Below are positions 10,047 to 17,167 of a stretch of DNA of 64,000 bases, one piece after another. The stretch comes from Nostoc favosum CHAB5714 (GTDB lineage: Bacteria; Cyanobacteriota; Cyanobacteriia; Cyanobacteriales; Nostocaceae). The stretch spans positions 1 to 64,000 of the forward strand of contig NZ_JAIVFQ010000008.1 of assembly GCF_020829495.1 (NCBI RefSeq), given 5' to 3'. Position 1 is the stretch's first letter; each line of letters begins with the position of its first letter. A program made the position numbers and the translations under genes. Under the pieces are notes generated by a model, which made no database searches, was not told the DNA's origin, and worked only from the letters and a program-made list of their open reading frames with translations.

Positions 10047-11573
10047 CTAAAAACTGGCGTGTTTTCTAATAGCGGTATAGTGTCTTGCTGTTGTATTCAT
10101 CTCAATAACCAACTCTGTGCCTTGACCTAATTGAGAATTACACTTAAGTTTACCTTGATGTTTTTCAACTATAATTTGCCGACTAATTGATAGCCCTAGC
10201 CCTTGACTTTTGCCTACTGGTTTAGTCGTAAAAAATGGTTCAAATATCTGTCTTTGAATATGGGGAAGTATGCCTTTACCATTGTCATAAATACTAATTA
10301 TAACTTTGTGTTTTTTTCCTACTAGTTTATCATTTACCCAAAGTTCATTACTATTGACTAATGATAAATGACTGCTAATAATTTCTGTATGAATAAAAAT
10401 ATTGGGAGTAAAGGAATGATCATGTTTCATCCTTTCTTCTAAGGCATCAATGGCATTAGTCAAAATGTTCATGAATACCTGATTTAGATCACCAGGGTAA
10501 CACTCGATTAAGGGCAATTCCCCAAAGTTTTTAATTACTTCAATCCTGGCTCTGTCAGGCTTTTCTTTCAGACGATGCTGCAAAATTCTCAGAACACTAT
10601 CAAGTCCTTTATGCAGGTCAACCTTTTTTATTTGACCTTCGTCAGAGGTTGAAAAATTCCGCAAGGCGAAAACAATTTCTTTAACGCGCTCAGATCCGGC
10701 TCGCATTGACCACAGCAGTTTCAAAAAGTCTTTTTTCACGAAACCAAGGTCAAGGCGTTGCAGCTGTAAGGCTATGACTGGTGTCGGTGTGGGATAGTGA
10801 TGTTGGTAAAGTTCAATGATTCTGATTAAGTCTTCAGCGTATTGACTCGCAGGATGGAGATTGCCGTAGATGAAGCTAACGGGGTTGTTAATTTCGTTAG
10901 TCATATCCGCCACCAGTTGACCGAGGTTAGCCATTTTCTGGTTCTGCAATAACTGCTTTTGGGTATATTTGAGTTCTTCGAGGGTAGTTTCTAGCTGCTG
11001 TGATTTTTCCCTAACTTGGTCTTCGGTAGATTGGAGTTGTTCAAATAGTTGGTATTGTTGAGTAGCGTAGGCGCAGCCCGTCGTAGACATCGCTTTATCC
11101 TGAGTAATATCCTTGTGCGTCCCCGCCATCCGCACTGGTTTACCGAATTCATCCCACTGAAATACTTTCCCACAAGCCAGAATCCACTTCCACTCACCGG
11201 ATTTAGTCAACATTCGCAATTCGACTTCAAACGCAGGTGTGCATCCTTCCAGGTAATCGTGCAATACCTGGCGGATTCTCGGTAAATCCTGTGGATGTAC
11301 AAGTTGCTCAAAGGATTTATAGTCATTATCGATTTCGTCTACTCCATATCCCAGGATGCCCTTCCAGTGAGGATCATAATAGGTTTTATTGGTTATTAAA
11401 TTCCAATCCCACAACCCCAAGCCACTAGCTATTAATGCCATTTGTAAAGCGGCTTGTGAGCATTGACAAGTATCTAAATTTTCTTGAGATAAGTCCTTTG
11501 TTTCTGGGAAACTCTGGGAATCTTGTACTGATAGAGCTTTCGGTTCATGGGTAACGGGTTTTTCGATATGCAT
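10047..11573 (-). CDS. PAS-domain sensor kinase lacking the phosphoacceptor histidine
   Basis: A 508-residue cytoplasmic kinase-like protein with no membrane segment. Residues ~40-157 form a PAS domain (GLGLWDWNLITNKTYYDPHW to MAGTHKDITQDK). A coiled coil spans ~172-212. A dimerisation-phosphorylation segment (~212-300) of the cyanobacterial type follows, then an HATPase_c domain with N box VFMNILTNAIDALE, G1 ISIYDNGKGI and G2 GLGLSISRQII. The phosphorylation motif, usually HEINNPV, reads NEINNPV: codon 226 is AAC, one base from a His codon. The ATP-binding boxes look intact, so loss of autophosphorylation is inferred. Residues ~161-171 (AMSTTGCAYA) are encoded by a dispersed repeat. It has no response-regulator neighbour. 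Confidence 0.88.
   Translation of the reverse strand: MHIEKPVTHEPKALSVQDSQSFPETKDLSQENLDTCQCSQAALQMALIASGLGLWDWNLITNKTYYDPHWKGILGYGVDEIDNDYKSFEQLVHPQDLPRIRQVLHDYLEGCTPAFEVELRMLTKSGEWKWILACGKVFQWDEFGKPVRMAGTHKDITQDKAMSTTGCAYATQQYQLFEQLQSTEDQVREKSQQLETTLEELKYTQKQLLQNQKMANLGQLVADMTNEINNPVSFIYGNLHPASQYAEDLIRIIELYQHHYPTPTPVIALQLQRLDLGFVKKDFLKLLWSMRAGSERVKEIVFALRNFSTSDEGQIKKVDLHKGLDSVLRILQHRLKEKPDRARIEVIKNFGELPLIECYPGDLNQVFMNILTNAIDALEERMKHDHSFTPNIFIHTEIISSHLSLVNSNELWVNDKLVGKKHKVIISIYDNGKGILPHIQRQIFEPFFTTKPVGKSQGLGLSISRQIIVEKHQGKLKCNSQLGQGTELVIEMNTTARHYTAIRKHASF
11062..11094 (-). repeat. Small dispersed repeat inside the PAS kinase
   Basis: A copy of the repeat with core GCGATGTCTACGACGGGCT and TACGCCTACGC arm, lying in frame and encoding AMSTTGCAYA in the linker between PAS and coiled coil. 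Confidence 0.85.
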
Positions 11574-12252
11574 AGCTGCTGGTACGATGAGGAAGATATC
11601 CTGTAGCTCTCTCTACGCTGTCTTAGCACCCTGACGATTCAGTTATGGATAAATCGTCTACTTAGTTGATTAGGCTGTCACTGCCCATATCATCAATTTG
11701 GATGGAATTTAGAAAAAGGTAATGCGATCGCAGTGGCCATTTTTAGAAAAAAATAGTTCCATTGTGTGCATCTACATTCTAAGATATGTCTAAAAAAAGT
11801 AGTTCAAATCACATATAATTACCTAAAAACTCGAAAAAATTTGTAAAAAAAATTCTATGCCGAAGTCACGTCAAATGTTTCAGGATACAAAAAAATTGTC
11901 AAGCCTTGTTTGTAGCTTTTTGGGAAACGACTGGCTGCTATCCATAGAAGACAGGCTACATTGAGTTCCAAAGAAGAATGGTGTGAGAAAATTTCATGCT
12001 TTAGAGCCGATGAGTAATGACTATAGATGAAGTAGTATTGCTACTAAAAGCCAGTCATTCCCTCTAATGATGAGTATTCTGTACCGTAATTGCGGGTGAT
12101 GATTGGGGAAGTTGAGGTGATTCTAGAGCGGGAAATCACGCTAGAAGAATGGAATAGCCTTTAAGATTTGCCGATAAGCGATCGCTTTCTGGATTAGTCA
12201 ATAGACGTTATCCTTAAGCAAGGAATGGAAGCAGCAATCAAAGAAGGCTCAA
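11574..12252. other. Spacer with unidentifiable coding remnants
   Basis: No intact gene. From 12019 a short reading frame, MTIDEVVLLLKASHSL then stop, resembles the start of cyanobacterial STAND/NB-ARC proteins (usually MTIDEVLxLLxA). Around 12104-12252 a frame interrupted by stops at codons TAA and TAG reads EVILEREITLEEWNSL and then DLPISDRFLD. Both look like decay products. I cannot name the second. Confidence 0.4.
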
Positions 12253-12512
12253 ATGAATATATCTTTAACACCAGAATTAGAGCAGTTTGTTGAGTCAACA
12301 GTCAAAAGGGGTAGTACTCATCTGCTTTTGAGGTAGTTCGCGCCGCCTTACGACTGCTAGAAGAACGGGAGATGGAACGTTTACTCAGATTAGAGGAACT
12401 CCGCAAAGAAATTGCTATTGGAATTGGAGATTCAGATCGCGGTGATGTATTTGATGGCGAAGAGGTATTAAGGGAACTGCGGGAAGAAATTCAACAGGCG
12501 CAGCAGGATTAA
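12253..12512 (+). pseudogene. ParD-type antitoxin, frameshifted
   Basis: The start reads MNISLTPELEQFVESTVKRG, the ribbon-helix-helix N-terminus of ParD. One base is missing near 12315. In the next frame the text continues as YSSAFEVVRAALRLLEERE, then EMERLLRLEELRKEIAIG and a C-terminal toxin-binding tail ending QQAQQD before the TAA at 12510. A full-length ParD would be about 86 residues, which matches the sum of the two parts. It is followed after two bases by the remnant of its toxin. Confidence 0.8.
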
Positions 12513-12514
12513 GA

Positions 12515-12759
12515 ATGAGCAGATATATTTTGAGTGCTGCTGCCAAGCAAGATTTAAAAGATATAAAAAACTATGTAGACCGTCATTAGTCATTAGTCAT
12601 TAGTCATTTGTGTTTACTAAGGACAAAGGACAATTGACTTTGGACAACCTCACCAGTTGATGTGCAATCTTATTTGCGTAACAGCTTATCCAAGTTGAGA
12701 GGGTATTGAGCGGAGATCGGGATTTTGAAGATATTTTTCATGACAGTGAAGAAAAATAA
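12515..12759 (+). pseudogene. ParE-type toxin, internally destroyed
   Basis: The first 24 codons read MSRYILSAAAKQDLKDIKNY, the typical ParE start, then hit a stop made by a TCATTAG heptamer repeat at 12583. After about 100 bp of repeat and unrelated sequence, the ParE C-terminus reappears as RVLSGDRDFEDIFHDSEEK and stops at 12757. The core of the toxin is therefore missing. With the frameshifted ParD just upstream, this is a dead toxin-antitoxin module. Confidence 0.75.
12583..12607. repeat. TCATTAG heptamer repeat
   Basis: GTCATTA repeated three to four times, sitting exactly where the ParE reading frame ends. Confidence 0.75.
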
Positions 12760-12760
12760 C

Positions 12761-12855
12761 AGCGTAGGCGTAGCCCGTCGTAGACATCGCTTGTCGATTT
12801 ACACTTATTTATCTAGAGCGATGTCTACGATCGGCTATTTGGCGTCGCCCCTTCT
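12761..12855. repeat. Two small dispersed repeats in opposite orientation
   Basis: AGCGTAGGCGTAGCCCGTCG with TAGACATCGCT (12761-12792), then the reversed form GCGATGTCTACGATCGGCTA with GGCGTCGCC (about 12818-12850). They could pair to form a long hairpin between the dead parE and hicA genes. Confidence 0.75.
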
Positions 12856-13017
12856 AGTTAGGAACACTAGGCTTTATTTTGATTTTCTTTGACTTTGGTA
12901 TATAAACTGGCAACTGTTTCTTCAGCAAACAGTTTTTCTTTAAGTTGCAAATAGTCGCCTTGACCTAGTTTACAAGCTGCCCAAAATTTCATTACCTTCG
13001 ATGGTTCTAAGTGGCAG

Positions 13018-13207
13018 TTAAAAATTAGGTAATAAACCCGCTTGTTTACATATTTCACTCTTCAGTAATACGATCAATGGTACGATGCCGTTTTACAGGA
13101 AGAGTTTTTATATCATTAGTATAAATAGAATGATTTCCTCCTTCCCTTAATAAATAAAAGCCATTTTGTTCTAAGTATTTAATTAGCTCTTTTCGTTTGA
13201 CTGACAC
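13018..13207 (-). pseudogene. hicA: HicA-type mRNA interferase toxin, frameshifted near its C-terminus
   Basis: Starts with GTG five bases after the first base of the hicB stop, overlapping spacing typical of this cassette. It reads VSVKRKELIKYLEQNGFYLL, then REGGNHSIYTNDIKTLPVKR with the catalytic His in GGNH, and stops after 50 codons at 13055. Skipping one G (GAAGAGTGA to GAAGATGA) restores EDEICKQAGLLPNF, the conserved HicA end, stopping at 13018. The toxin thus lacks its last helix. Whether the 50-residue product is still toxic is unknown; a sequencing error would give the same picture. Confidence 0.8.
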
Positions 13208-13209
13208 AC

Positions 13210-13428
13210 TCAAACCTCTATAGGAATTTGTTCGAGCAAAGAACCACCCGTGGGAAAATATTTATTTTGTTGGCGATAGGCAAGAATCATTTCTTTCGTT
13301 GCGTCTTGTAACATAGCCCTGCATTCTTCTAGGGTTTTTCCTTCTGTAATGACTTCTTGCCATTCAATAAGTTGTCCCATATATCCGCTATTAGTTTTTG
13401 TATATTTTGCAGTGTATGTAATTAACAT
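13210..13428 (-). CDS. hicB: HicB-type antitoxin
   Basis: A 72-residue protein with the HicB partial RNase H-like fold: YTAKYTKTNSGYMGQLIEW, then GKTLEECRAMLQDATKEMI, ending in IPIEV. The start is taken at the ATG giving MLITYTAKY (13428), since an upstream ATG at 13503 adds 25 residues in a repeat-derived stretch. It precedes and abuts the frameshifted hicA. In intact pairs HicB neutralises HicA and represses the promoter; here it may be a relic antitoxin. No C-terminal DNA-binding domain is present. Confidence 0.85.
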   Translation of the reverse strand: MLITYTAKYTKTNSGYMGQLIEWQEVITEGKTLEECRAMLQDATKEMILAYRQQNKYFPTGGSLLEQIPIEV

Positions 13429-13565
13429 TTTTGTGTTCGTGAGGATAATTATATGATTGATCGTAGCTGATTTTTTATTGCGGGGGCTGCATCTCTCTAT
13501 CATTCACAACCACCCACATAAGTGCCGCAGCTACGCCTACGCTTTTCTTTCGGCTCAATGATATA

Positions 13566-13860
13566 CCAAAATGAATGCGTGAATTACTCAAATGAGTAAG
13601 CAAACTGGGGTTTGAGTAAGTCAAAGCTCCTTTTACTTGCGGAAAACACCAAAATGAGTAAGTCGAAGCTGCTTTTGAGTAAGTCAAAGCTCCTTTTACT
13701 TGCGGAAAACACCAAAATGAGAAAGCAAACTGGGGTTTGAGAAAGCAAAAGCTCATTTTACTTGCGGAAAACACCAAAATGAGAAAGCAAACTGGGGTTT
13801 GAGAAAGCAAAAGCTCATTTTGAGTAAGTCAAATGCCATTTTGAGTAAGTAATCAGGCAT
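13566..13860. repeat. Imperfect ~63-bp tandem repeat array
   Basis: Successive units share TTTTACTTGCGGAAAACACC then AAAATGAG. The GGAAAACACC blocks begin at 13641, 13704 and 13766, a period of 63 then 62 bp. Within units, GAGTAAGTCAAAGCTC and GAGAAAGCAAACTGGGG alternate. Reading frames across it are repeat artefacts. Confidence 0.85.
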
Positions 13861-13884
13861 TTTTACTTAGTTCAATATGAATTT

Positions 13885-13950
13885 TAGTCTAGGCGATACC
13901 TTCGGTGAGCTTCTCTACGAGACGCTGCGCGAACGCTAACGCTCCTTCAA
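13885..13950. repeat. Small dispersed repeat cluster
   Basis: Contains GGCGATACCTTCGGTGAGC followed by CTTCTCTACGAGACGCTGCG and CGAACGCTAACGC, blocks that recur near 21083 and 46079. The rest of 13950-14159 shows nothing recognisable. Confidence 0.7.
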
Positions 13951-14159
13951 GTTTTATTACGGTACGCTTTTCATAAAACCTGTAAATTTGTAGCTCCATG
14001 TAGTTTATTCTGGATTTGAGGGGAGGTTAAGGCTAAAAACTAAAACTGGCGTAGATTGGGGAGCCTCATTCTACCTCAGAGTTCAGAACAGGAAAGGCCG
14101 AGTTAAAGCGATTGCGCTTTTCAGTTTTATCACGGTATGCTTTGCTGAGAAGTCAAATC

Positions 14160-15034
14160 TTACTGTGGTGGGGGGAGGCGATCGCGCAAATTTGCTAAAT
14201 TTTTACGAACAGTAATAGTATTTGGATGATTCGCTACTTCAGCTATATGAGGAATTTCGGGAGAAACGGCGGTGATTTTCTCAAGGGTGGACGAGTAAGG
14301 AATATCTTGGGCAACTGCTACCATTACCCGGCAAAGCGATCGCTTTAATTCTTCTGCCTGTTCTAAATCTGTACACCTTTGCATATTGTAAGGCCAGTTC
14401 TGTTTTACCCAGTCCACCCATGCCAGCGATCGCTGCAATTACCACTTGATTATTTTCCTGCAACATCTCATGCAGGTTTTGCAGTTCAGCCTCACGTCCA
14501 ACAAACTTCACCACCCCACTCAGGGGTAAATTTTGCGGTGTTTCAGTAGAGGGATTTAACTTTGCCCGTTCCCCAACAGGCGTGTACAGTCAGAAGTTAT
14601 TAGTACCAGTGAAAGTATTTCCCTGAAAGACGTTTTTAATAGAGTCAGCTAACTTTGTAGAATTGATAACGCCTGCTGGTTGCGAGTTTAGGTCATTCGC
14701 TAGCGCCTGGACTTTCGGCGCTACTTGGGGATCAGCATTTGCTGCTGCTTCGACTTCCCGCACAGATTGAGCAATTTCGGTATCTGCGTCTGCTGCTGCT
14801 TTTAACTCCAGCACTGCTTTGCCATAATCTAATGGCTGCTGTGTTGCATCTGCTAGCAAGGGTAACTTATTTTTATGACGTAGCTGTTCGATTAACTCAC
14901 GACTTTTGTTTAATGCAGCTTCCCCAAGCTTTTCGCCTGTTTTTTTCTAGAGCTTTAGTTAAAACTATAGTAGCGATGTCTACGACGGGCTACGCCTACG
15001 CAGTTGCAACTGCTGTTAATGTTACAGGTTCCAT
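14160..15034 (-). pseudogene. NB-ARC/TPR (STAND-type) ATPase remnant
   Basis: Reading from the ATG at 15034: MEPVTLTAVATA is interrupted by a dispersed repeat with stops (about 14972-15000). It resumes as IATIVLTKALEK, shifts frame at a run of seven A, and continues as GEAALNKSRELIEQLRHKNK and LPLLADATQQPLDYGKAVLE down to NTFTGTNNF, where a TGA falls. The same frame then gives LSGVVKFVGREAELQNLHEM and the P-loop GMGGLGKTELALQYA. Most of the NB-ARC domain is missing. A last block reads AEELKRSLCRVMVAVAQDIP and AVSPEIPHIAEVA, which in intact homologues precedes the TPR repeats. So there are at least four lesions and a deletion. Confidence 0.75.
14972..15002 (+). repeat. Small dispersed repeat inside the STAND pseudogene
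   Basis: GCGATGTCTACGACGGGCTA with CGCCTACGC, splitting the N-terminus of the pseudogene. On the coding strand it introduces TAG stops. Confidence 0.85.
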
Positions 15035-15095
15035 AATTTAGTAGCTCTGTCTATTTCGGAAATATATCACAGATATTTAGCAGTTAACCCCATAT

Positions 15096-15215
15096 CCCGC
15101 CTTGCAATCAATTGCAAGGCTAATAGCCCAACTCCACTCAAGTGGACTAAAACCCATTCTCAGTCTTCTTTAGAAGACTTTAGCTATTAGCCATAGGTTT
15201 CTAACCTATGGCGGG
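15096..15215. repeat. Multi-hairpin structured element
   Basis: A 120-bp stretch almost entirely made of inverted repeats. The outer pair is CCCGCC/GGCGGG. Inside are CCTTGCAAT/ATTGCAAGG (15100-15119), a long-range stem GGCTAATAG/CTATTAGCC (15118-15126 with 15184-15192), enclosed hairpins TCCACT/AGTGGA and AGTCTTCT/AGAAGACT, and CCATAGGTT/AACCTATGG (15191-15211). Neighbouring stems share their boundary bases, so they cannot all form at full length at once. It looks like a folded dispersed repeat rather than a gene-linked regulator. The following 15216-15424 holds a degenerate dispersed repeat near 15271 and no gene. Confidence 0.75.
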
Positions 15216-15424
15216 TAATGCAACAGATGCAATATCTCAGACTTACTTGAGTTTAGTAGTTTTTAGGTAAGCGATGTCTCCGACGGGCTGTTGGGTGACG
15301 CCTTTACAACACCATCATTCAACCTCAGAACACAAAACTTCCAGATTAGCCCCATTCCTTACAATGGAATAGGGTTTTATTCACTTTCCTTCTTCAGGGA
15401 ATCTCAAAGTCAACACACCAACTG

Positions 15425-16114
15425 ATGCATGATACCCAACTGCTACCACGCATTAATGCCACAGCCAAAAGAGAAAATGGTAAACAATATTATGTAGATG
15501 CCAAGGGAAATCGCTTTCCCAGCGTGACTACAATACTTAATGCCACCAAATCACAAGCAGACAGAGACAGATTATTAAACTGGAAAGCGCGTGTTGGAAC
15601 AGAAGAAGCTACCCGCATTACTACAACTGCTAGTCGTCGGGGAACCCAAACACACAAACAAATTGAGCGCTACCTTCTTGGTCAAAACCCTGTTTGTCCC
15701 GAAGCGAGTCGCCCTTATTGGGAAAGTATCAAGCCAGTTTTAGAACAAATCGACATAGTTAGACTGGTGGAAGGCTCAGTTTTCCATCATGATTTGGGTT
15801 ATTCTGGCAAAGTTGATTGTATCGCCAGCTATCAAGGTATTCCTTGTATTTGCGAGTGGAAAACAGCAGACAAACCCAAAGGCTCAATTGAGCATTTATA
15901 TGAACATCCACTGCAACTTACGGCGTACATAGGAGCAGCTAACGAGTATTATCAAGATTATGGCATTCAGCTAAAGCACGCTCTGTTGGTAGTAGCGATT
16001 CCAGAAATGCCGGCTGAGGTATTTTGGTTTGAATCAGCAGTCATCAAAGATTATTGGGAGCAGTGGGAAAAAAGAGTCGCTGAATATTGGGAACGCAGAA
16101 GTGTTTGGGGTTGA
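15425..16114 (+). CDS. PD-(D/E)XK exonuclease (MGME1/RecB-like)
   Basis: A 229-residue soluble nuclease. The fold is suggested by an N-terminal stretch FPSVTTILNATK, a helix with RRGTQTHKQIERYLLG (His and Glu typical of RecB-like nucleases), and the core GYSGKVDCIASYQGIPCICE followed by WKTA, giving the Asp and the Glu-x-Lys. A further conserved segment, HPLQLTAYIGAAN, carries the Gln of motif QxxxY. The start ATG gives MHDTQLLPRINATAKR. No partner gene is adjacent. It could act in DNA repair or in defence; the sequence alone does not decide. Confidence 0.82.
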   Translation: MHDTQLLPRINATAKRENGKQYYVDAKGNRFPSVTTILNATKSQADRDRLLNWKARVGTEEATRITTTASRRGTQTHKQIERYLLGQNPVCPEASRPYWESIKPVLEQIDIVRLVEGSVFHHDLGYSGKVDCIASYQGIPCICEWKTADKPKGSIEHLYEHPLQLTAYIGAANEYYQDYGIQLKHALLVVAIPEMPAEVFWFESAVIKDYWEQWEKRVAEYWERRSVWG

Positions 16115-16142
16115 GGAGGGGGATTGTAAAATATCAAGCAGT

Positions 16143-16595
16143 CTAATTTTGTAATGGTAAAACAGTAATTAATCTCGAAAATCTAGCAAAATCACCTGTG
16201 TTGTGAGTGAGTAATTGAGGAATACCATAAACTAGCATTGTAGCGACGATATTTGCATCATGAACTTGCTTACCACCAATAGCAATTTGCTCCATTAGAG
16301 ATAAAAGTCTTTCTGTCACTTGGGCGGTTTCGTCAGCTACTCGAAATTGAGCTTGAAAAAATCGGGTACGCTCAATTATGATCGCAACAGGTCGGGGATT
16401 CATCAATGCTTGTGGACGACTGAGAGTCATCAAGAATTCCCGCAACACCTGGCGACTAATCCATAATTCAATTCCTGCGTTATAAAGATTTTCAATAGCC
16501 TGTAGTGCTGCTTGGTGAAAAGGAGATTCGGACACATTTGCATACACTAAGATGTTCGTGTCCAGAAATACAGAGTTAGCGACCCCAATCACCAT
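16143..16595 (-). CDS. PIN-domain ribonuclease toxin (VapC-like)
   Basis: About 150 residues with the four acidic positions of PIN nucleases: FLDTNILVYA near the N-terminus, REFLMTL, KQVHDANIVATML and LLTHNTGDF near the C-terminus. These would bind Mg2+ and cleave RNA. The ATG at 16595 is preferred because it overlaps the antitoxin end by 20 bases, like the degenerate second copy (ATG at 16929 overlapping by 14). A GTG at 16607 is also in frame. It is downstream of and overlapping its antitoxin gene. The homologous copy upstream is truncated. Confidence 0.88.
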   Translation of the reverse strand: MVIGVANSVFLDTNILVYANVSESPFHQAALQAIENLYNAGIELWISRQVLREFLMTLSRPQALMNPRPVAIIIERTRFFQAQFRVADETAQVTERLLSLMEQIAIGGKQVHDANIVATMLVYGIPQLLTHNTGDFARFSRLITVLPLQN

Positions 16596-16818
16596 ACATA
16601 TCCTCACGTCTTAGAGAAAGATTCTCAGGCCAATAACCATAATTATCTACAGGGAAGTTTAGAGGAGGGCGTTTTTCCTTGCTCTCTACTTTCTGTGCCA
16701 AAGGCTTCTCATCAATTACTATCACGACCTGATGCTCACCCTCTGGAATACTCAATGGTAACTGTGCTGTAATCTTACCATCTTTGGTAACTGTGGCAAT
16801 TGTTTCTATAGTTTTCAT
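16576..16818 (-). CDS. VapB-like antitoxin, copy 1
   Basis: 80 residues beginning MKTIETIATVTKDGKITAQL and PEGEHQVVIVIDEKPL, a beta-rich N-terminus as in antitoxins paired with PIN toxins, and ending in a basic-acidic tail with LRREDMYGDWGR. It overlaps the PIN toxin start. A near copy lies at 16916-17152, where the first ~40 residues are almost identical and the tails differ, as expected if the tail fits a different toxin. Confidence 0.85.
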   Translation of the reverse strand: MKTIETIATVTKDGKITAQLPLSIPEGEHQVVIVIDEKPLAQKVESKEKRPPLNFPVDNYGYWPENLSLRREDMYGDWGR

Positions 16819-16833
16819 ATTATTTCTATTAGA

Positions 16834-16929
16834 TTAATACATCACTGCTTGGTGAAAGGGATATTCGGACACATTTGCATCAACTAAAATATTCGTATCG
16901 ATGAATACCGAGTTATTAGTCGTTTGCAT
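16834..16929 (-). pseudogene. Truncated PIN toxin, copy 2
   Basis: 31 codons from ATG 16929 read MQTTNNSVFIDTNILVDANV and then SEYPFHQAVMY before a TAA. This is the N-terminus of the PIN toxin of the neighbouring cassette (SVFLDTNILVYANVSESPFH). It ends where the upstream region of antitoxin copy 1 begins, so at least 115 codons including three catalytic acids are gone. Confidence 0.88.
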
Positions 16930-17152
16930 AAAGGTCTTCTCTGCGGAAAGTTAAACTTTCTGAGACTAATCCTACAGGATAGGCGGGAAATTTGAAAGGC
17001 GCTTTATTTTCTTTCTTGTGTTCTTCCTCAGTCAAAGGCTTCTCATCAATTACTATCACCACCAGATGCTCACCCTCTGGAATATCCAATGGTAACTGCG
17101 CTGTAATCTTACCATCTTTGGTAACTGTGGCAATTGTTTCTATAGTTTTCAT
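16916..17152 (-). CDS. VapB-like antitoxin, copy 2 (orphan)
   Basis: 78 residues, MKTIETIATVTKDGKITAQL then PLDIPEGEHLVVIVIDEKPL, with a divergent tail containing FRREDLYAND. It overlaps the truncated toxin by 14 bases, keeping the original gene architecture. Because the toxin is dead, this antitoxin is an orphan that might still bind the promoter of, or cross-neutralise, copy 1. It lies 15 bp downstream of the Bax1 gene, on the same strand. Confidence 0.85.
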   Translation of the reverse strand: MKTIETIATVTKDGKITAQLPLDIPEGEHLVVIVIDEKPLTEEEHKKENKAPFKFPAYPVGLVSESLTFRREDLYAND

Positions 17153-17167
17153 CTCATTCCTCCTTAA

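Noticed and set aside
12867..13058. 63-codon frame on the minus strand beginning MKYVNKRVYYLIF
   Set aside because: Its start overlaps the out-of-frame end of hicA (ICKQAGLLPNF), which explains the sequence better; the remainder has no homology I recognise.
13475..13810. 111-codon minus-strand frame with repeated KGALTYS segments
   Set aside because: It only translates the ~63-bp tandem repeat.
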